Source: Vandiemenella viatica (lineage: Eukaryota > Arthropoda > Insecta > Orthoptera > Morabidae). Taken from it: a stretch of 64,000 nucleotides of DNA. Location of the stretch: contig JARYHS010011408.1 in assembly GCA_031002005.1 (NCBI GenBank), forward strand, positions 215,398,402-215,462,401, given 5' to 3'. Made by a program: the position numbers and the translations under genes. Numbering within the stretch: position 1 is the stretch's first letter; the number at the start of each line of letters is the position of its first letter. Shown piece by piece: positions 32,575 to 44,026 of the stretch. Under the pieces are notes generated by a model. The model had not been told where the DNA came from and did not search any database. It saw only the letters and a list, made by a program, of their open reading frames with translations.

Positions 32575-35500
32575 CTTAGCCTTAGGCTAATTTAGCCAGT
32601 TACATTGAATAATGGAGCTCTTGTATTTATATCATATCTTTGGTTTTAGCCACATATAAGTAAATTAAGTTAATCGCTTTCTTATTGGGCGCAGAGAGAG
32701 TTATTATCACATCTGCGATGTCTTCTATATGTAGAGCTTCTTTTAATATGGTTCTTCTGTATTCGCGGTGGCGCCTACATCTTAGCAAGAAGTGGTAAAT
32801 ATCCTTCACTTTGTAACAGGACTCGCGGTTCGGGGAATCGGAGACCTTCAGTAGAAATTTTTTTATCATTTAGCCAGGTGTGTCCCGTTCTTAACCTACT
32901 ATACAGCGTGATTGCCTTCCTATGAAGATCCACTTCCTGGAACCATGGTTTCAACGTAACTTTACTAGCGATGGCGCGGTACCATAGCCCTTTTCCTTGG
33001 ACGTTTTCGTTCCACTTCCTTTCCCATACGTTGAGAACCCTTGCTTCCCTTGCTGAGGCGATCATTCTGAAGTTGGTATATGGCACTGGAATGTTCTCAG
33101 TATCGGGAACCTGGAAATGCCGTCGAGCGATTTTGTTCGCTAGCTCGTTCCCTGTCACTCCCATGTGACCCGGGATCAATTGTAGGTACACTTCTAAACC
33201 CCTGTGTATGGCTTTCCAAAGTTCTCTGCCAACTTCATATGTCAGGTAGTTTCTGCACTGGCCTTTAGGGATCCCTATGATAGCCTGCAAAGCACTTTGG
33301 GAATCCGAACATATCACTGCTTTGGTCCGTACTGACCGTTGTATATATTGTATGGCTCTTACGACTACGTACATCTCGGATGAGAAGACTGAGAGTTCTG
33401 CCGGCAGTCTACAAGCTTCATAAACGCCACCGTCCAACCCTTAACTTGCCTGCCCGACCATCGCCAAAATGGAAACCCTAACATCTACCATCACAAATGA
33501 AGCAACAGGGACGGAGGGGCAGGAAATGCCCAATAGCGTCCTGTGTCGCCACGGCCCGCCGTGGTGACACGAACCTCCAATGATCATCATCATCATCGAC
33601 CCAAGCAGCCGCGCGCTGGTGGATTGCATTACCCTAGATCCATCGGTAAATACTTTCCGCCATTCCTTCCATCATGTATTCAATGTTTCTAATGCCCGCT
33701 GCTTTAATTCTATCTGAAGGGTTGTTTTTTGTCTACCGGACCCTTAAGCAAGGACAGGTTGATTCGCGACGACATCTCCGCCCTTTGCGACGTATCTTCT
33801 TCGCTGAACATCTCGTTGTTCTCTTGTCTGTGTATATTCCACAGCGCCGTTGTCTGAAAATACTGTACCAGGCTGGGTTTTTTCTGTTGTTGACGTGATT
33901 TGGCTGAACTTTCATGGGCAAGGAGCTGCACCTTCCTCTGTAGGGGATGTGACTTCATGGACCACACCTTTAACCAGAAGTTCAATCTCTATTTTCTTCT
34001 TCTTGTACTCAACGGTGGAATGGCTAATTCTGCCTCTATCATAGCGATGCGTGTCGATTTCACAAAGCCTGCGATTACTCGCAGAGCTGCTAATTGAATG
34101 CAGTCCAATTTTGTTAGGAGAGACTTGGCGGCAGTTTGATACAGGAACCCGCCGTATTCCATTCGGCTCCTCATTAGACAGCAGAATACATGCCGGAGTA
34201 GTCGAGGGTCCGCACCCCAGGTCGGGGCGGCGACGGCTTTGAAACAGTTCAGGCGTTGCATACATGATTGCTGCAGTTCCATGATATGCTTTCTCCATGT
34301 TAGCTTCGAGTCTAACCACATTCCCAGGGATTTTATCTCTTTAACTAACTCCACTGTGTATCCATTCAGTGTTTTTGCACAGTCTTTTGCCTGTAGCTGT
34401 CTTTTGAGTGAACACACAGATTTTGCTTTTTTCGATTGATATTTCTAGCCGCTTGTCCAGCAATCTCTCATGTATCAGCTTCAATTGCTCCTCTAGTGGG
34501 CCGTTTCTATGTACAGGTGAGATATATATACAACAAAGTCATCCGCATATTGGAGGAAAGATACTAACTAGGCTCTTTAGGATGTTACATAGGTCTGCCA
34601 TGTAGATATTGAATAGTAAGGGGCTCATTGGATCACCCTGCGGTAAACCTTGGAAAACTAACCGACTGATTCTGTCTCCATCCGCTGTAAACACTGAATT
34701 CACTCTTCAGGTGAGGTATCGGCCACACCATGAGCACAACTTGCTAGGTACGCCCATAGTTTCCATAATGCCCACAAGTATACCTATCTGCACATTGTTA
34801 TAAGCATTCTTAATATCCAGGAATGCAGCCACTAGATAGTTTCTTCTTGTGAATGACAGCTGAATATCTGTCACCAGCGTGCTGATATTGTCTAAGGTGC
34901 TGAAGCGTTTTCTAAAGCCCATAGTTCTCGTATCAAGTAACCGATGATGCTCCAGGTGCCACTCGATCCTGTTTTTGATCATTGCACTCATCAGTTTTGT
35001 CGGGCAAGGCAGGAGAGAAATGGGACTATATGACGAGATGGTGTTCTTCTTCCTGTGGGGTTTACACACGGGAATAACGATTACCTCCCGCCACTGGTCA
35101 GGAACATACGAGAGGTCAATCATAGTATTGAAGAGATCCAGCATGGCTTTCTTCGCTTTTAGAGGAAGTTTGTCGATAATTGTGTAGGTAATGGCGCCCA
35201 TCCCCGTGGCAGGATCTTTCTTCCGTAGGGCGTGAAATAGTTCTGATAGGTGAAAATAGGGTTCCGCCGACCCTGTTGGGACGTTATCAACATCACTACT
35301 CTTGTGGTGATCCGCCTGGTTGGGTACATATTGAGGAGTGAACGAGACTAGGAACTCCTCTGCTGCTTATCAGTCTGACGATATCCAATTGGTAGCCGGC
35401 CTCTCACCCTTAAACCAGTTCAGTTTCCGCCAAGTCTCTTGGGTCGACACACAATATTTTAAATTGGAGCAAAAACTCTTCCAGCCTTCTCGTTTGGTCT

Positions 35501-36498
35501 TTCTGATGGTATCTCGTGCTTCAGCAGTTCTTTTCTTGAGTTCTACCTAATTCTCCTGAGTGGCGGCGTGCAAATATGTTTTGATGCCAAGTGCCGCCTG
35601 GCAACAGCTCACGAGCAGTCACTGTTCCACCAAGGTTTTCTAGTGAGCTCTCTTCTGGTGTAAGTTTTAACCTCTAGTATAACCTCTTCTGCAGCAGTCT
35701 CTACTATTCTTGGAAATTCGTTGTACCGACCCTGGATATTGCTCCAACAGTGTGCTGATCTTTCCTTCATAGCGAGCCCAGTTAGCCCTGCTACACAACC
35801 ACCGTATCCTTGAGTGCCGGCGGATAGATGGGATATTTCAATCTAAAGATAATTAGAGGACGCAGTAATCACTTCCGACAGTATCTGGTAGCAGATCCCA
35901 TTTAGCTCTGTGTATTAGGTTCATCGAGATGAGGGTAATATCTGGAGAGGAATTTCTCTGACTAGGAGCACCAAGTCTAGATCCATGTTTATTGTTAAGA
36001 ACGGCAAATTAAGAGACTGATATGGCATGGGCGAGCGCGATTCCCTGCATGTCTACATAACTGTCTTGCCAAAACGAATGGTGAGTGTTGAAGTCGCCTC
36101 CAACCACACTTTTTGGTGGCACCTGATTGAATATAGCCGACCAATCTTCTTCCTTTAGGCTGACTTGAGGTGGTTTATATATAACTGTGGCCGCTTTGAT
36201 AGGTCCATCGTAAGAGAGGTCTACAAAGAGCATTTCTACGTTGGGAATTGGTGCCGCTAATCTACACACGGAGCTATTAATGTGGCTTCTCACCAAGATG
36301 GCAATTTAGTCAAGTTGACATCTTCCATGGGTTTTGTAGTTCTTAAAACCTTCTGATGTCGGATACATGGTATATTTTGGCCCAGAATATCTTTGGGAAT
36401 CTCCGTTTATTTCATCAAGGATTGTGTCTACGAAACCCCTGTTCCATATCTTGCTACACTGCGTTGACCGATGATAGTTGCGACTATATAGATGGTTG
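32575..36498 (-). mobile_element. Antisense I-type LINE with RNase H, decayed
   Basis: The minus-strand order is endonuclease, reverse transcriptase, RNase H, tail. Endonuclease, 36296-36009: VVGGDFNTHHSFW. RT fingers and palm run 35201-34500: WREVIVIPVCKP, AAFLDIKNAYNNV, QGLPQGDPMSPLLFNIYMAD and, after a frameshift, QYADDFVVY. Thumb, 34417-33989: LGMWLDSKLTWRKHI. RNase H, 33665-32890: VFTDGSR, SSEM, ICSDSQSALQA, IPGHMGVTGNELAN. A tail with C...YHFLLRCRRHR lies at 32869-32627. An RNase H domain after the RT is typical of I and LOA/Jockey-related clades. Many frame breaks make it inactive. About 200 bp of foreign-looking sequence sits inside RNase H at about 33440-33640. A solo LTR interrupts the 5' side at 36503. 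Confidence 0.85.
33440..33640. repeat. Unidentified ~200-bp insert in LINE RNase H
   Basis: On the minus strand RNase H reads FTDGSR, then unrelated sequence, then resumes DGGVYEACRLPAELSVFSSE. The insert has a CCACGGCCCGCCGTGG palindrome (about 33549-33564) and an ATC run (33587-33598). It could be a short SINE; no family recognised. Confidence 0.45.
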
Positions 36499-36502
36499 AC
36501 GT

Positions 36503-37848
36503 TGTTGCGATAGGTTCTTGTGGGTGGGAGGAAGGGGTGAAAACCTTTTTACTTCCTTTTTTATAAATCAAAGAAAACCCTAGGCTGCTAATTTATTTGG
36601 TACTCATACTGGCGTACAGGTGAGGCTTATTTATTTTTAACATTAACATATTCAATTATTAAAAAAGAACTAAGCAAAGCCTCGTCTTACAATTGCAAAT
36701 ATATTAATAACCAAACAAAGCATTAAAACACCACCACATTTTTAATTGATCGTGAAGCAATTTACCAACATTAATAGGCAAACAAGAAAGCTTCACACTT
36801 GGTTTTAAATGGAAGTTCCCTTAATAATATTTTATCCATGATGGATTGGTGGAACTTCCGCGACTGTGATGTCAAATATGGGTTGTAAAAAAATACAGCA
36901 ACCAGTCACACTATGTTCCCTTCATTACAATCGGGAACCATAAATCAAATACAATATTAACATGAACAGCCTCCGATTTCAAATACCGGGCGTCAGGATA
37001 ATTTAAATTATCCACCAAGTGTGGCTTTAGGAAAGTCTTTCCCAGCTAGCTCAATATTTGGGGGTGCGAGAACTCCTGATCATTCAGAGGTCGTTACAGG
37101 GTTGTACCCAATGACTAAATGGAAGTACCACACTGCACTGTAGAATGATTACCGTGACGACGGTATGTTTTCCTCGACGGCAGAATTATTATAGCTCCTT
37201 GGTTATAGCGGAGAGTACACCACGTCCTTCAGTCAGCGTACTGAATGAGTGCACAGTGACCTCACTTTACAGGACGCTCGTATCGACCCTCAGGTTCGAT
37301 GCCACGGTAGGGCGATCTCCAACCTCGGAAGATCCGCACCTTCCAGTCTGAAGACTCCGCGTCAAGTGCCCTCAAGCGTCCGCAAGAAAAGCTTCCTCCC
37401 GTCGCTCGTGGTTCACATAGAGCAAAAAATTCACTGGCATTACAAAATGCAGAGGATAGTTTGTCGTTGATTGGTTCTGCTGTTTTTGGCTCCTCCTACC
37501 GGCTGTGACGATAGTCAAACCTTGTCTTTTGGAGATTCGTACGACCTCCGCCAGACTCGGCCCTCCCCGCCAAATGTGACCTCCAACGTGCTCGTTCGGG
37601 GACCTGGGGTTGGGGAACGAGTGTTCACCTCGCTGGGTATTTTCCCTGAGCTAAGGGATCATACACTTGACCACCGTTAGAAAGGGTAGCTGCCACTCCA
37701 TTGTCCCTAGCAGCTGCCGGCCTGGCGGGACTCCTTGGCGCGGCTAGCTGGGAGGTCCAACCTCTCCAATAATTCCTTTCATTATTCCTTTTTATATATA
37801 TTAAATATAAAAATGTACAGAATGGCCCATTTTGGTCATTCTGTTACA
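36503..37848. mobile_element. Solo LTR, subfamily D/E (1346 bp)
   Basis: The element starts TGTTGCGATAGGTTC and ends GTCATTCTGTTACA, flanked by ACGT at 36499-36502 and 37849-37852. It lies within the 5' side of the antisense I-type LINE, whose remnant resumes for about 70 bp. It aligns with the next LTR: GGGTGGGAGGAA.GG.CGAAAAC, TTATTGGCGT.CAG, CGGGTGTCAGGATAATTT, GAAGTATCACACT and CTCCTCCTAC. No genes inside. Confidence 0.72.
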
Positions 37849-37923
37849 ACGTTGTTATGCTGCAACGTGTGAGGTTAAATCTGGAGTATTGTCCCGACAT
37901 CCTGAGGATTACTGGTCGTGCAT

Positions 37924-39301
37924 TGTAGTAGGTGCTTGGTTGGGTGGGAGGAAAGGGCGAAAACATTCTAACTTCTCTTTTTAACCTCAAATAAAACCGT
38001 ATGCTGATTATTTATTTTGTACTCTTATTGGCGTGCAGACTGAGGGTCCTTTATCTTTAATGTTAATACAGGAAATATTATACAGAAAAAAAAGTAAAAC
38101 CTTTCCTAACAATTGCCAAATTTGCAAATAACCTAAAAGAACTACTAAGTAAACAAATGATTGCAACATCATTAAATTATCATTTGGACAACAGACGCTT
38201 CACGTTTGGCTAAAATGAAAAGTTCCCTTCAATACAAACAATCAGTCTTAAGAAAATCAATACAATGCTAACATGAATTACATTAGATTGCAAGTTGTCG
38301 GGTGTCAGGATAATTTGAAATTACCCACCAGATGTGGTGATTTAAGCTCACTAAGCCTGTTTATCCTGCCTGGATACGATTAAAGTTATCTCTCGGCTTT
38401 AGAAGTACAGTAACTATCTCATCAACTGTCGGAGGCGAGAAATCTCAATCACTCAAAGATTTCTTTGAAGTGTCACTACAGGTTTGTACACAATGACTGT
38501 AGGCAAGTATCACACTTTAATGTTCGTTGCGTAATTACCGTTATGGCGAGAGGCGTCCCTCGGTGACCTAAGAGTTGTAGCGTGTTATCTAATGGTGAAG
38601 TTCAATGTACTTCAGGTAATATACAGACTGATTGCAAAACGACGACACTGCAGATCCAGTCTGCAGTACGTTCTCTCAAACCCTTGGTGGCACACTGGCA
38701 AGTCGGAATACCCTCCAACCTTGGAGGATTTGGCACGAGGTCGGTAGTTCCAACCTGCCATGTTGGATTGCAAGTACACCCTCCAACTCTGAGGGTTGGA
38801 CACGAAGTGATCTTCCCGCATTCCCTCAACAACCGTCTCTCAGCGTCGCTCGTGGTAGCCACGCCTCTTGCCAGGGCGCAGTTTTCACATGTAGAGAAAT
38901 TCATGGAAATTAGAATTAAGCCGAGAATAATCCACCGTTGATTGGCTTCGCTATTAGGCTCCTCCTACACAAGATATAACAATTAGCGACGTTGTATTTT
39001 AGTGATCCGTGCGAAATCGGAAGCGGTCGCGTATATTTGCAACATATGATATTCAGAACGTCTGGTTTGAGGATAGGTCACCGACCGTCCATTCACATTG
39101 GCGGGGCATTTTCCTGGAGCTAGGAGATTCCGTTAGATCCACAAGGGAAGGGAAGCTGAGTGTTGCCCGCCAAGGCGGCGACTGCTATTTGGGATGTCCG
39201 GTAACTGTCCACCGCTTGCATTGCCAAACGTTTAAAATCACTAACTACCCTTACTCTTATGAAAAATGTGCAAGATGACCCACTTTTGTCATTCTATACC
39301 A
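37924..39301. mobile_element. Solo LTR, subfamily D/E, second copy (~1378 bp)
   Basis: The element starts TGTAGTAGGTGCTTGG and ends near GTCATTCTATACCA, parallel to 36503-37848 through most of its length. The flanks (GCAT and ATAT) are not a matching duplication, so its right limit is approximate, or it arose by recombination with its neighbour only 75 bp away. Confidence 0.6.
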
Positions 39302-39346
39302 ATATATAGATGTGTAGAGAATGTAAAGGAAGCTATGAGAGATGTA

Positions 39347-40528
39347 CACTGAAGAGCCAAAGAAACTGGAATATGCATGCGTATGCAAACACAGAGGTAT
39401 GTAACGCTTATATAAGATAACAGGTGTCTGGGGCAAGCGTTAGATCAGTTACTGCTGCTACAATGGCAGGTTATCACGATTTAAATGAATTTGAATGTGG
39501 TGTTATTCGCGGCGCACGAGAGACGGGACACAGCATCTTCGAGGTAGCGATGAGGTGGGGATTTTTCGGTACGACCATTTTACGAGTCCGCCGTGAATAT
39601 CGGGAATCCGGTAAAACATCAAATCTCTGACATCGCTGCGGCCGGAAAAAGATCCTGCAAGAACGGGACCAACGATGACTGAAGAGAATCGTTAAATGTG
39701 ACAGAATTGCAACCCTCTCGCAAATTGATGCGGATTTCAATGCTGGGCCAGCAACACGTGTCAGTGTGCGAACCATTCAATGAAACATGATCGATATGGG
39801 CTTATGGAGCCGAAGGCCCACTCGTGTACCCTTGCTGAGTGCACGACACAAAGATTTAAGCCTTGCCTGTGCTCGTCAACACCGACATTGGACTGTTGAT
39901 GATTGGAATCATGTTATCTGGTTTGACGAGTATCGTTTCCAATTGTATCGAGCGGATGGAGATGTACGGGTATGGAGACAACCTCATGAATTCATGGACA
40001 CTGCATGTCAGCAGGAGACTGTTCGAGCTGGTGTAGGCTCTGTAATGGTGTGGGGTGTGTGCAGTTGGAGTGACATGGTACCCCTGATACGTCCAGATAC
40101 GACTCTGACAGGTGACAAGTACGTATGCTTCCTGGCTGATCACCTCATCCATTCATGCCATTGTGCATTCCGACGGACTTGGGAAATTGCAGCAGGACAA
40201 TGCGACGTTCCATACGTCCAGAATTGCTACAGAGTGGCTCCAGGAACACTCTTCTGAGTTTCAACACTTCCGCTGACCAGCAAACTCCTCAGACATAAAC
40301 ATTATTGAGCTGGGATGCCTTGCAAGGTGCCGTTCAGAAGAGGTCTCCACCCTCTCGTACTCTTATGGATTTATGGACAGCCCTACAGGATGCATGGTGT
40401 CAATTCCCTCCAGCACCACTTCAGATATTAGTCGAATCCATGCCACGTCGTGTTGCGTCACTTGTGCGTGCTCGCGGGGTCCCTACACGATATTAGGTAG
40501 GTGTACCAGTTTCTTTGGCTCTTCAGTG
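39347..40528 (+). mobile_element. Tc1-like element, 1182 bp, exact inverted repeats, dead transposase
   Basis: The ends CACTGAAGAGCCAAAGAAAC (left) and its reverse complement (right) are identical over about 24 bp, with TA on each side (39345-39346 and 40529-40530). The + strand carries transposase pieces. 39463-39630 has the first helix-turn-helix (YHDLNEFECGVIRGARETGH). 39787-40257 covers the middle (VIWFDEYRFQLYRADGDVRV, GSVMVWGVCSW). 40150-40490 covers the C-terminal part in shifted frames. Glu-Tyr stands at the usual first DES/DEC motif, keeping the Asp. Stops and frameshifts inactivate it. The preserved ends mean it could still be mobilised in trans. Confidence 0.85.
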
Positions 40529-40530
40529 TA

Positions 40531-41798
40531 GAATCAATGTCTAAAAACAGTATGCCTCAATCTCATACAGTTTACGAGCTATTTTTCAATGCAATGGTAG
40601 CAGGACTTTATGGACTCACTGTACTTAAGCCACTCGTAATAAAACCGCCGTTCTTCACCTGCGGTTCCTTCAGCACTTAAACTACATATTATTTCGCCTT
40701 AAAATTCCAGCAATTTCTTTCTCTGCTTCAATTTCCAGATACTAGTTTAGTTTCTTACATAAAATTCAAAATATCAAAGAGAGGTCTATGACAACTCAAG
40801 AACCACTTTTATTTATAACTTTTTATCCTGCACGGCAGCCATAACTGGTCGCTTTTCTGTTGTTGAGTTTAAGTGTTACCAGGTTCTTTCGGAAAACTAA
40901 ATTTTACTCCCGCGTCTGTATCCTCATGGGCCTATAATTTCTCTCATACCCATGCCTTGCTGAACCTACCTGTACATTCATCACTCACCAGTTGATAGCT
41001 TCTTTCAATATATCAATGCCCTCAGTACGTTTTTCGCTATAATTTCAATCTGCCTTTGACGTATAAGCTGCCCGTGCTGATTTTATGAGCACGATCTAAC
41101 TTTGACATGGTCTGAAGGATTGTGTTAAGTTTAAAATTTGTGCCGAACACTACAGCATTATTAAACCCAAATTAAAATAAGACCCTATAAGCTTCATGCA
41201 ATGTTATCCATATTTTATATGGAGCTAATATCTTTATTCCAAGTAAAAAAGTATCTTCGCGACATATTTAGTAACTAATTCACGAAATTCTCTGCCGAAT
41301 GACGTATATGATTTTTTGGCAAAAAATCTCTATTGTTGAAAACATTTGCTGAAATTATTCAATTTAAGTTTTTTTTTACAAAAACTTCATAACGATCACC
41401 ATAATTTTCCAACAATATTTGGGTGACTACGCTAAATTATGACAGAATTTTCGGATCGTGTAAATATCCATAATGTAAGAATCAAGATACTTACAACTTG
41501 AAACCCACACACAAGTTTTACCTTATGTGGGATTCACAATATAGCCTTATAATACTCAATACCATATTAAAATTGTATAACTGTTATTTGTGAGTGAAAT
41601 AAATAAATAAACAAAATACAAATAAAACATTGTCATATGGGCCACCCTGTAATAATTTAATTTTATTCATTTTCTGTGATAAATTTCATTTTCGACAGTT
41701 GTTGTAACAAACTTACATTAATTTGTAGACAATTATTATTATCAAATTCTCGTGACGTTTTATGGTTGTCTTAAACATTTTTAATTTATATATTTCAG
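40531..41798 (+). other. Intron 8 end, no recognised element
   Basis: AT-rich. The stretch GGGCCACCCTGTAATA at about 41639-41654 resembles the tip of many mariner-type inverted repeats, but I found no partner. Confidence 0.4.
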
Positions 41799-41878
41799 AG
41801 CTATGCTGGTGACCGAGTACCACATCTACCCACCGCTGAAGGCGTGAAAAAAATTCTACTTTATAGAGGCTCTTTCTG
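41799..41878 (+). CDS. Channel exon i: linker between cNBD and the second unit
   Basis: The acceptor is TTATATATTTCAG and the donor TG|GTAGGT. It enters at phase 0 and leaves two bases (TG), completed to Trp by exon j. SYAGDRVPHLPTAEGVKKIL, then LYRGSF has no Met and no stop. It joins the end of the nucleotide-binding domain to the S1 exon of the next unit in frame. This short exon is the key evidence that the two units belong to one polypeptide. Its own identity rests on splice signals and phase only. Confidence 0.7.
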
Positions 41879-41989
41879 GTAGGTCTGATTTCGTTTATAA
41901 TTTCTTATTAGCAAGGTGTGACATATTTTTTTCCCTGTTATAGTTTCTATTGTACAAAAGTATGTAGATTATAATTAAAACTAGGTGAC

Positions 41990-43420
41990 CCTTGCAAAAA
42001 ATGTTGCGAATAAAATACGATGAATAGTGAGGTTGGTGATTTGCAATGGAATGAAACGTTTAACCGCTTCATTTGTTGCAATTGTTTATTTGTTAGTGTA
42101 ATAGGTACGCATATAACATATTACGAAAGAATTAGGAGAATGTAAAACATACTATACGTATGACAAACTGTCACTGTCATTAATAGAATACAACCGACCT
42201 GAACAAAATACACACCACGTATCCATTCTTCTGTGCTATGTGCTGCTACTATCTAGCGGCTTAACTCTGAACTGTCTCAGGCGCGCGACCTTCATAGTTA
42301 TTACGTTTTCCCTATAAGCGTTAAATTCCGAAAAATTTATTTCTTGATTTATAATTTTACGTAATTGGAGACCTTAATCTTTAAAATTGTACTTAATTTA
42401 TCGATTTCGATTAGGTATCGAAGGAGGTAAATAGCTCGTAATAAAAAATTTAAAAAACGACGTTTTAGAAATAATATTTATACTTTTGCCCTATACAGGT
42501 CGAATTCCAAAAATTTCCTTTCATAAAATATGGAATAAACAAAGGGAAAACTTTGGTCTTTAAAATGACATCTCATTTGTCGATTTAGGTTAGTCATCCA
42601 GAAAGGTAAAAAAAAATTAATAATAAAATAAATAAATAAACAAAAACACGTTTTAGAAATGATGATATTTTTCCCTTTAACGGTCGAATTTGGGAAAAGT
42701 TCTTTATTAAAATACTAGCTAATGCCCACGGCTTCGTTCGTGATTGTAAAGAATTATGACCGACAGCTACCGACATGTAACCACCATAGTGAACAATGGT
42801 AGACTCAAGGCTAATACCACGCACAAACATCAGTGACATGCATAGGGTATTTATGACTGCAAAGAGAAATATATACTATGCTATGTAGTTGTGGCAGAAA
42901 ATTGACATATACGGAGGTACTCATGTCTTTGGTCGCAATACGAAAATATCCTTGATCGGCCACTTTCAAACACACTCAAACAGTTACCGAAATTCGGCCA
43001 ACGTTGTGATCGATGGGTGAGTCTGTGTTACTACCACACACAAACACCAGTGATCTGCGCTAGATAGTTTTGGCTGAAAAGTGATACACCATTACACATA
43101 CGTCTTTGATAGAAATATGAAAGTGGCGCAGGTTGACCACTTTCAACCACCGTATCTCCCAAATCTCCATAGCTACCGACATATAACCACCATAGTACAC
43201 GATGGGAGATTGGATGTTATTACCACCCACAAACATAAATCCGTTCCTTTCTTAAAATGTAATATTGCTGAATCGGAGACTTTAAAACGATATCTCATTT
43301 ATATATTTAGGTTAGGTATCAAGGGAGATAAATGGTTCGTAACGGAAAAAGCGTTGTAGGAACTGAAGAGGCGATACCAAGGAAGATAGAATATAAGCAT
43401 GATTGCAGATTGGTATGGGA
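41990..43420. repeat. Interleaved tandem repeats (two unit types)
   Basis: Unit 1 (~180 bp; starts near 42306, 42485, 42669 and a lone copy near 43243) shares CGTTTTAGAAAT.AT..TATT, CC.TATA.GGTCGAATTCC and GGAGAC.TTAAAA.GACATCTCATTTATCGAT..GGTTAGGTATCGA.GGAGGTAAAT. Unit 2 (~205 bp; near 42755, 42970, 43165) shares AGCTACCGACAT.TAACCACCATAGT. CTAGCTAATGCCCACGGCTTCGTTCGTG at 42716 resembles a widespread insect repeat start. It lies just upstream of exon j; its end near 43420 is 270 bp short of the acceptor. Confidence 0.6.
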
Positions 43421-43691
43421 AGTTACAAAGAGGTAAAACGTAACTCCAATCACTTGTAATCTTTTGCGTATGTTTCATTTATTAATGACAATTACAATAA
43501 TTTTAATTGATTTACGAATTAACAAAATGATATGTCAAAATTTGTGTTTTCAATTATTTCCTTCAAACTATGAAGTCCCATTAAGCGTAAAACGTTGGAC
43601 GAAGGAAAAAAATGATTTTTTTTTTTCATTCAGTACTGCAATATTAAAAAGATATATGGCTAACCAATTTTTCTGTTTGTTTACCGTACAG

Positions 43692-43886
43692 GAAAAGCGC
43701 TTATCAGTTCCTAATATTGGCCGCTGCCTACACAAGTATAGTTTTGGTCCTTTATCGTGTCAGTTTTAAGAATGACAGTGCCATCGACCTTATAGTGGCA
43801 TATGCACTGGACGCTTTCTTCATCGTGAACTCACTTGTTGACATACATATTCGATCGAAGAACGATCCCGGCGCTCAAGTCCACAG
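43692..43886 (+). CDS. Channel exon j: S1-S2 of the second channel unit
   Basis: The acceptor is TTTGTTTACCGTACAG and the donor CACAG|GTAAAT. The first base completes Trp, 64 codons follow, and two bases (AG) remain. That is the same exit phase as exon a of the first unit. The S1 helix is YQFLILAAAYTSIVLVLYRV. A short acidic loop (SFKNDSAID) follows, then S2, LIVAYALDAFFIVNSLVDIH, and a basic tail (IRSKNDPGAQVH). The D-A-F-F-I-V-N-S-L-V-D-I pattern is the CNG/HCN S2 signature (hydrophobic helix with D...F..D). Its place after a complete nucleotide-binding domain shows a second six-helix unit begins here. Its next exon must lie beyond base 64000. Confidence 0.88.
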
Positions 43887-44022
43887 GTAAATTAATTTGA
43901 AAGCAAGAGTAAGTAATAGGTAAACGAAGCATGGTGATTATATCATACCCCTGTTAGCACAGGGACCGGTTATTCCCCATTATAACTCTAATATACTCCC
44001 ATTGAAATTTGGCATTAATTTT
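43887..44022 (+). other. Start of intron 10 (more than 20 kb)
   Basis: From here to base 64000 no further host exon could be found; the rest is transposons and unrecognised intron. Confidence 0.6.
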
Positions 44023-44026
44023 GTAT

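Larger units (their letters stand above)
98..43886 (+). other. Host gene span: multi-repeat cyclic-nucleotide-gated-type channel, ten internal exons
   Basis: Ten exons listed separately join into one reading frame of 1691 coding bases (563 codons plus 2) with no stop. Every junction has GT/AG sites and compatible phase. The order is S1-S2, S2 end-S3, S4, S4-S5 linker/S5/pore, S6/C-linker, C-linker, cNBD first half, cNBD second half, linker, then S1-S2 of a second channel unit. This is the order of CNG/HCN-family channels, membrane proteins whose gate is controlled by cAMP or cGMP binding to the C-terminal domain. No initiator Met or final stop is seen, so both ends lie outside the window. Introns range from 0.8 kb to more than 20 kb and hold all the transposons. 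Two adjacent genes are possible, but the in-frame linker exon at 41799-41878 argues for one polypeptide. Confidence 0.8.
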
